In this document: in pieces, positions 60,898-64,000 of the stretch | Layout of the letters: each line of letters starts with the position of its first letter | How positions within the stretch are numbered: position 1 is the stretch's first letter | Assembly: GCF_012849055.1 (NCBI RefSeq) | Contig: NZ_CP051677.1 | Location: 124,001 to 188,000 of the forward strand | Source: Spirosoma rhododendri | Lineage (GTDB): Bacteria > Bacteroidota > Bacteroidia > Cytophagales > Spirosomataceae | Length of the DNA: 64,000 nt | Direction of reading: 5' to 3' | Notes under the pieces: generated by a model | The model's database searches: none | Told to the model about the DNA's origin: nothing | Seen by the model: the letters and a program-made list of their open reading frames with translations, nothing else | Translations under genes and position numbers: made by a program

Positions 60898-62499
60898 TTA
60901 ATACGGCTGAGCCGAGTGAGCCATTTCTTCGGCTTCTTCGGGAGTCGATTTTTCGTTGGCGTTTCTGGCCCTGTCGAGCCCGTCGCGCACCCGCCGACCG
61001 TAGTCCTCGTCGCACTGCGTAAACAGCTCGACCATTTTGTCCTGAATATGCTGCTCCGCGCCAGCGATCGTGCTGACCAGGTTATTGATCAGGTCGTCGC
61101 GCTCCCAGTCCTCATGCAGTCGGTAGCGTTCGCCCGCCTGCTTGAAATTGTTGGTCCGGTCGATTGGCTGACGAACCAGATTACCGGCAATATATGGCTG
61201 GTGCTCAGCATACTTTTTCGGTGCTTCCTTGAGCCCGTTCATCGACGACGGTTCGTAGTTGACGTGCTTGTTCTGACCCGGTGCCGTATCGACGCGGTAG
61301 GCCATCTGCCCGTCGCGCTGATTCGTGGCAACGTGCTTCCGGGGCGCGTTGATCGGCAGTTGCAGGTAGTTGGTACCGACGCGGTAACGCTGCGTGTCCG
61401 AGTACGAGAACGTCCGGCCCTGTAGCATCTTGTCGTCCGAGAAGTCGAGCCCATCGACCAGCACACCCGTGCCAAATGCTACCTGCTCTACTTCATGGAA
61501 GTAGTTCTCAGGGTTTTTGTTGAGCGTCATCACCCCAACCGGCAACCAGGGGAACTGATCTTCGGGCCATAGCTTGGTATCGTCGAGCGGGTCGAAATCC
61601 AGTTCGGGATGCTCATCGTCGCTCATGATCTGCACCAGCAACTCCCACTGCGGGAAATTACCGGCTTCGATAGCGTCGTACAGGTCCTGCGTGGCGTGGT
61701 TGAAGTTCTTCGCCTGAATTTTTTCGGCTTCCGGTTGCGTCAGGTTCTTGATACCCTGTTTCGGCTCCCAGTGGTATTTCACCAGCACACCCTCTCCCGC
61801 TTCGTTAACCCATTTGTACGTATTCACGCCCGAACCCTGCATCTGCCGGTAGTTGGCCGGAATACCCCAGGGCGAAAACAGGAACGTAATCATATGCAGG
61901 GCTTCCGGCGTATTGCTGATAAAATCAAAAATACGGTGGCCGTCCTGCCGGTTGGTAATTGGGTCGGGTTTAAACGCGTGAACCAGGTCCGGGAACTTCA
62001 TAGCGTCACGGATAAAGAACACCTTCAGGTTGTTGCCAACAAGGTCCCAGTTGCCATCTTCGGTATAAAACTTTACCGCAAAACCACGCGGGTCACGCAG
62101 CGTTTCGGGCGAGTGCCCGCCGTGAATCACCGACGAAAACCGGACAAACACAGGCGTTTGCTTTCCTTTCTCCTGAAAGAGTTTCGCCCGCGTATAATTG
62201 CTGATCGGTTCATCGCCTACCGTACCGTATGCTTCAAACACACCGTGCGCACCGGCACCGCGCGCGTGTACGACACGTTCGGGTATGCGCTCCCGGTCGA
62301 AATGGCTTATTTTTTCAAGGAACGGATAGTTTTCCAGCGTCGTGGGCCCACGACTACCTACCGTTCTGACGTTCTGATTGTGCGTTAATGGATGTCCCTG
62401 ACGGGTCGTTAAGGTCTGGTCTACGGGCTTGTCCTGCGGTTTCAGGCCAGTATCGCCGTATTTTGGTTCGGTCGAGTTGCCGTTTTGCGAGTTTTCCAT
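60898..62499 (-). CDS. katA: Clade 3-type monofunctional catalase
   Basis: A 533-residue heme catalase that splits hydrogen peroxide into water and oxygen. Catalytic His78 lies in [41 protein letters not shown] carries the conserved Asn; the proximal heme tyrosine is in [63 protein letters not shown] is the family core. ATG at 62499 chosen over an upstream GTG. The ankyrin gene follows in the same operon. Confidence 0.94.
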   Translation of the reverse strand: MENSQNGNSTEPKYGDTGLKPQDKPVDQTLTTRQGHPLTHNQNVRTVGSRGPTTLENYPFLEKISHFDRERIPERVVHARGAGAHGVFEAYGTVGDEPISNYTRAKLFQEKGKQTPVFVRFSSVIHGGHSPETLRDPRGFAVKFYTEDGNWDLVGNNLKVFFIRDAMKFPDLVHAFKPDPITNRQDGHRIFDFISNTPEALHMITFLFSPWGIPANYRQMQGSGVNTYKWVNEAGEGVLVKYHWEPKQGIKNLTQPEAEKIQAKNFNHATQDLYDAIEAGNFPQWELLVQIMSDDEHPELDFDPLDDTKLWPEDQFPWLPVGVMTLNKNPENYFHEVEQVAFGTGVLVDGLDFSDDKMLQGRTFSYSDTQRYRVGTNYLQLPINAPRKHVATNQRDGQMAYRVDTAPGQNKHVNYEPSSMNGLKEAPKKYAEHQPYIAGNLVRQPIDRTNNFKQAGERYRLHEDWERDDLINNLVSTIAGAEQHIQDKMVELFTQCDEDYGRRVRDGLDRARNANEKSTPEEAEEMAHSAQPY

Positions 62500-62555
62500 A
62501 ATCACTATAGATAAAGTAGTATAAATTTCAACGGGTTAGTACCGCTAATGGTTTT

Positions 62556-62588
62556 AAAAAAATGCGCCGGGTTTGGGCCCGGCGCATT
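62556..62588 (-). terminator. Intrinsic terminator of the molybdopterin oxidoreductase gene
   Basis: 11-bp perfect hairpin (62561-62571 and 62578-62588; AATGCGCCGGG and complement). On the minus strand the stem is followed by a T-run (A-run 62556-62562 on the + strand). It sits 27 nt after the oxidoreductase stop, before the catalase promoter region. Confidence 0.88.
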
Positions 62589-62614
62589 GCTGAAAACTAA
62601 AACCCGTAAATCGA

Positions 62615-64000
62615 CTATGCTGCTACTGCTTCCTGCACCCTGGCGGGCGTGACCGTAATCACGACCGACTTCGACGTAGGCGTATTGCTTCGCTCAGCAA
62701 CTTCGTCAATTGGAATCAGTACGTTGGTTTCGGGATAATACGTCGCTACGCAGCCCCGCGGTATGTTGTACGGAACAATCAGAAACTTGTGCGCCGTGCG
62801 GACCTTACCGTAGTACGTACTGTGCAGATCAACCAATTGCTGATCGTACAGACCGAGGTTAGCGATATCGTCTTTGTGCATGAAAATCACCCGCCGTTCG
62901 CCGTAGACCCCCGATACCGGTCGTCGTACCCGTAAATCGTCGTGTTGAACTGATCGTGCGACCGGATCGACATCATCATCAGTTCGCCCGGTTGCAGCGT
63001 GTACGTGTCGGGCGCGTTGACCGTGAAATGGGCTTTGCCATCGCTGGTTTTGAATTCCCGAACGCGGGGACCGTTTGGCAGGTAAAACCCACCCGGCACG
63101 CGTATCCGCTCGTTGTACTTGTCGAAACCCGGCACCACCTTCTCGATACCGTCGCGGATAAGATCGTAGTTGCCGACAAATGCATCCCAAAACTCGGCTG
63201 TCGTCACGTTATGTGGCAGCGGGGGCAGATTCCGCCGGGCGTGCGAACCGGTGTTCCCCAGCGTCGCCTTCGCCATTTCGCCGATGATTGCTACTTCGCT
63301 TTTCAGGTCTTTCGACACCGCATCGACCACACCATGCGATTGCGCTACTACACCCGTCGTGCTTTCGCAACTGATAAACTGCTCGCCCGTGGCCTGATTG
63401 TCGTGGTCAGTACGGCCCAGGCAGGGCAGAATAAGGGCCGTTTCGCCGTGGATCAGGTGCGACCGATTGATCTTGGTCGACACATGCACGGTCAGTTTCA
63501 GCTTACGCATGGCTTCGGCAGCATAGTTCGTGTCCGACACGGCGAGGGCAAAGTTGCCACCCAACCCGAAGAAGGTTTTGACCTTCCCGTCGTGCATCGC
63601 CTTCACCGACTTCACCACGTCGAATCCGTTGTGGCGGGGTGGCTCGAAGTTGTAGGTTTTCTGGAGCGCATCGAGGAATTCCGGCTTGGGTTTCTCCCAC
63701 ACGCCCACCGTCCGGTCGCCCTGCACGTTGGAGTGGCCGCGAATCGGGCTGGCCCCGCCCCCTTCGATACCGATACTTCCTTTCAGCAGCAACAGATTCA
63801 CCACTTCATTGAGCGTATCAACCGAATTGCGGTGCTGCGTCAGGCCCATCGCCCAGCAGATGATGAATTTGCGGGTGTTGCGGAACATACCGACCGCTTC
63901 GCGAATCTGCTCCAGCGGCACCCCGCACTGCGCTGCCATCTCGTTCAGGCTAAACTGCGACAGGCTCTTTTTGAACGACTCGAAACCCGACGTGTATTGC
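62615..64000 (-). CDS. Molybdopterin oxidoreductase FdhF/YdeP family, partial, frameshifted
   Basis: C-terminal part of a molybdopterin-dependent oxidoreductase of the FdhF/YdeP type, running off the right edge. FIICWAMGLTQHRNSVDTLNEVVNLLLLKGSIGIEGGGASPIRGHSNVQGDRTVGVWEKP, FFGLGGNFALAVSDTNYA and LILPCLGRTDHDNQATGEQ are core. The first frame ends at 62887 with RYRGSTANGG; the second carries GVYGERRVIFMHKDDIANLGL to the natural end VQEAVAA. One extra base in the C-run at 62908-62912 (G-run on the coding strand) gives RYRGVYGERR. A sequencing or mutation indel. Electron donor and substrate unknown; homologues confer acid resistance or act in formate/hydrogen pathways. Confidence 0.85.

Overview
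The window looks like chromosome of a Bacteroidota bacterium, most likely order Cytophagales, family Spirosomataceae (Spirosoma, Fibrella or Rudanella type). Reasons: a SusC/SusD pair, type IX secretion (T9SS) C-terminal sorting domains on two proteins, a Xus-type TonB receptor/DUF4374/PepSY iron operon, DUF1593 and GH29 enzymes, many Tat- or lipoprotein-exported sugar enzymes, and GC-rich coding DNA separated by palindromic intergenic repeats. Genus is inference. No rRNA, tRNA, CRISPR array, transposase or prophage was seen.

Layout. 1-5.3 kb: DUF2267 protein, acetyl-CoA hydrolase/transferase, DUF983 protein, AraC regulator and a secreted Ig-like T9SS protein. 5.5-11.3 kb: exported carbohydrate-type enzymes (Gfo/Idh/MocA oxidoreductase, PQQ-type sugar dehydrogenase, DinB protein, VCBS-repeat protein, GH113-like hydrolase). 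11.3-13.1 kb: an AT-rich islet with a probable orphan immunity gene, next to a YoeB-type toxin paired with an atypical antitoxin. 13.2-20.5 kb: frameshifted PhoD-like phosphatase, a SusC/SusD nutrient-uptake pair and a convergent AraC regulator. 20.8-29.4 kb: MsrA, MFS transporter, HAD phosphatase, PER-like class A beta-lactamase, MOSC protein, GpsA and a DUF1593 hydrolase. 29.4-38.8 kb: an S8 protease whose T9SS tail is out of frame, GH29 fucosidase, efflux adaptor plus TolC, class IV aminotransferase and MazG. 39-46.2 kb: metallophosphoesterase, an overlapping HipA-like kinase/DUF3037 pair, small membrane and secreted proteins, FbaA and a Rossmann protein. 46.5-52.2 kb: structured leader, xusABC-like operon and DoxX. 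52.4-64 kb: stress flavoprotein, second Gfo/Idh/MocA, DEAD-box helicase, TruC-type pseudouridine synthase with DinB, M42 peptidase, Tat-exported sugar isomerase, a catalase-ankyrin operon, and the 3' part of a molybdopterin FdhF/YdeP oxidoreductase that runs off the right edge.

The most unusual feature is intergenic. At least four families of long imperfect or perfect inverted repeats sit between genes. Several reach into genes and supply the last codons or the stop. A GC-rich 16-bp module recurs inside three otherwise unrelated families (9.07, 26.61, 57.83 and 59.15/59.22 kb). Three genes (PhoD, S8 protease, FdhF) each appear to have lost one base in a G/C run of 4-5, which points to sequence error at least as much as to true pseudogenes.
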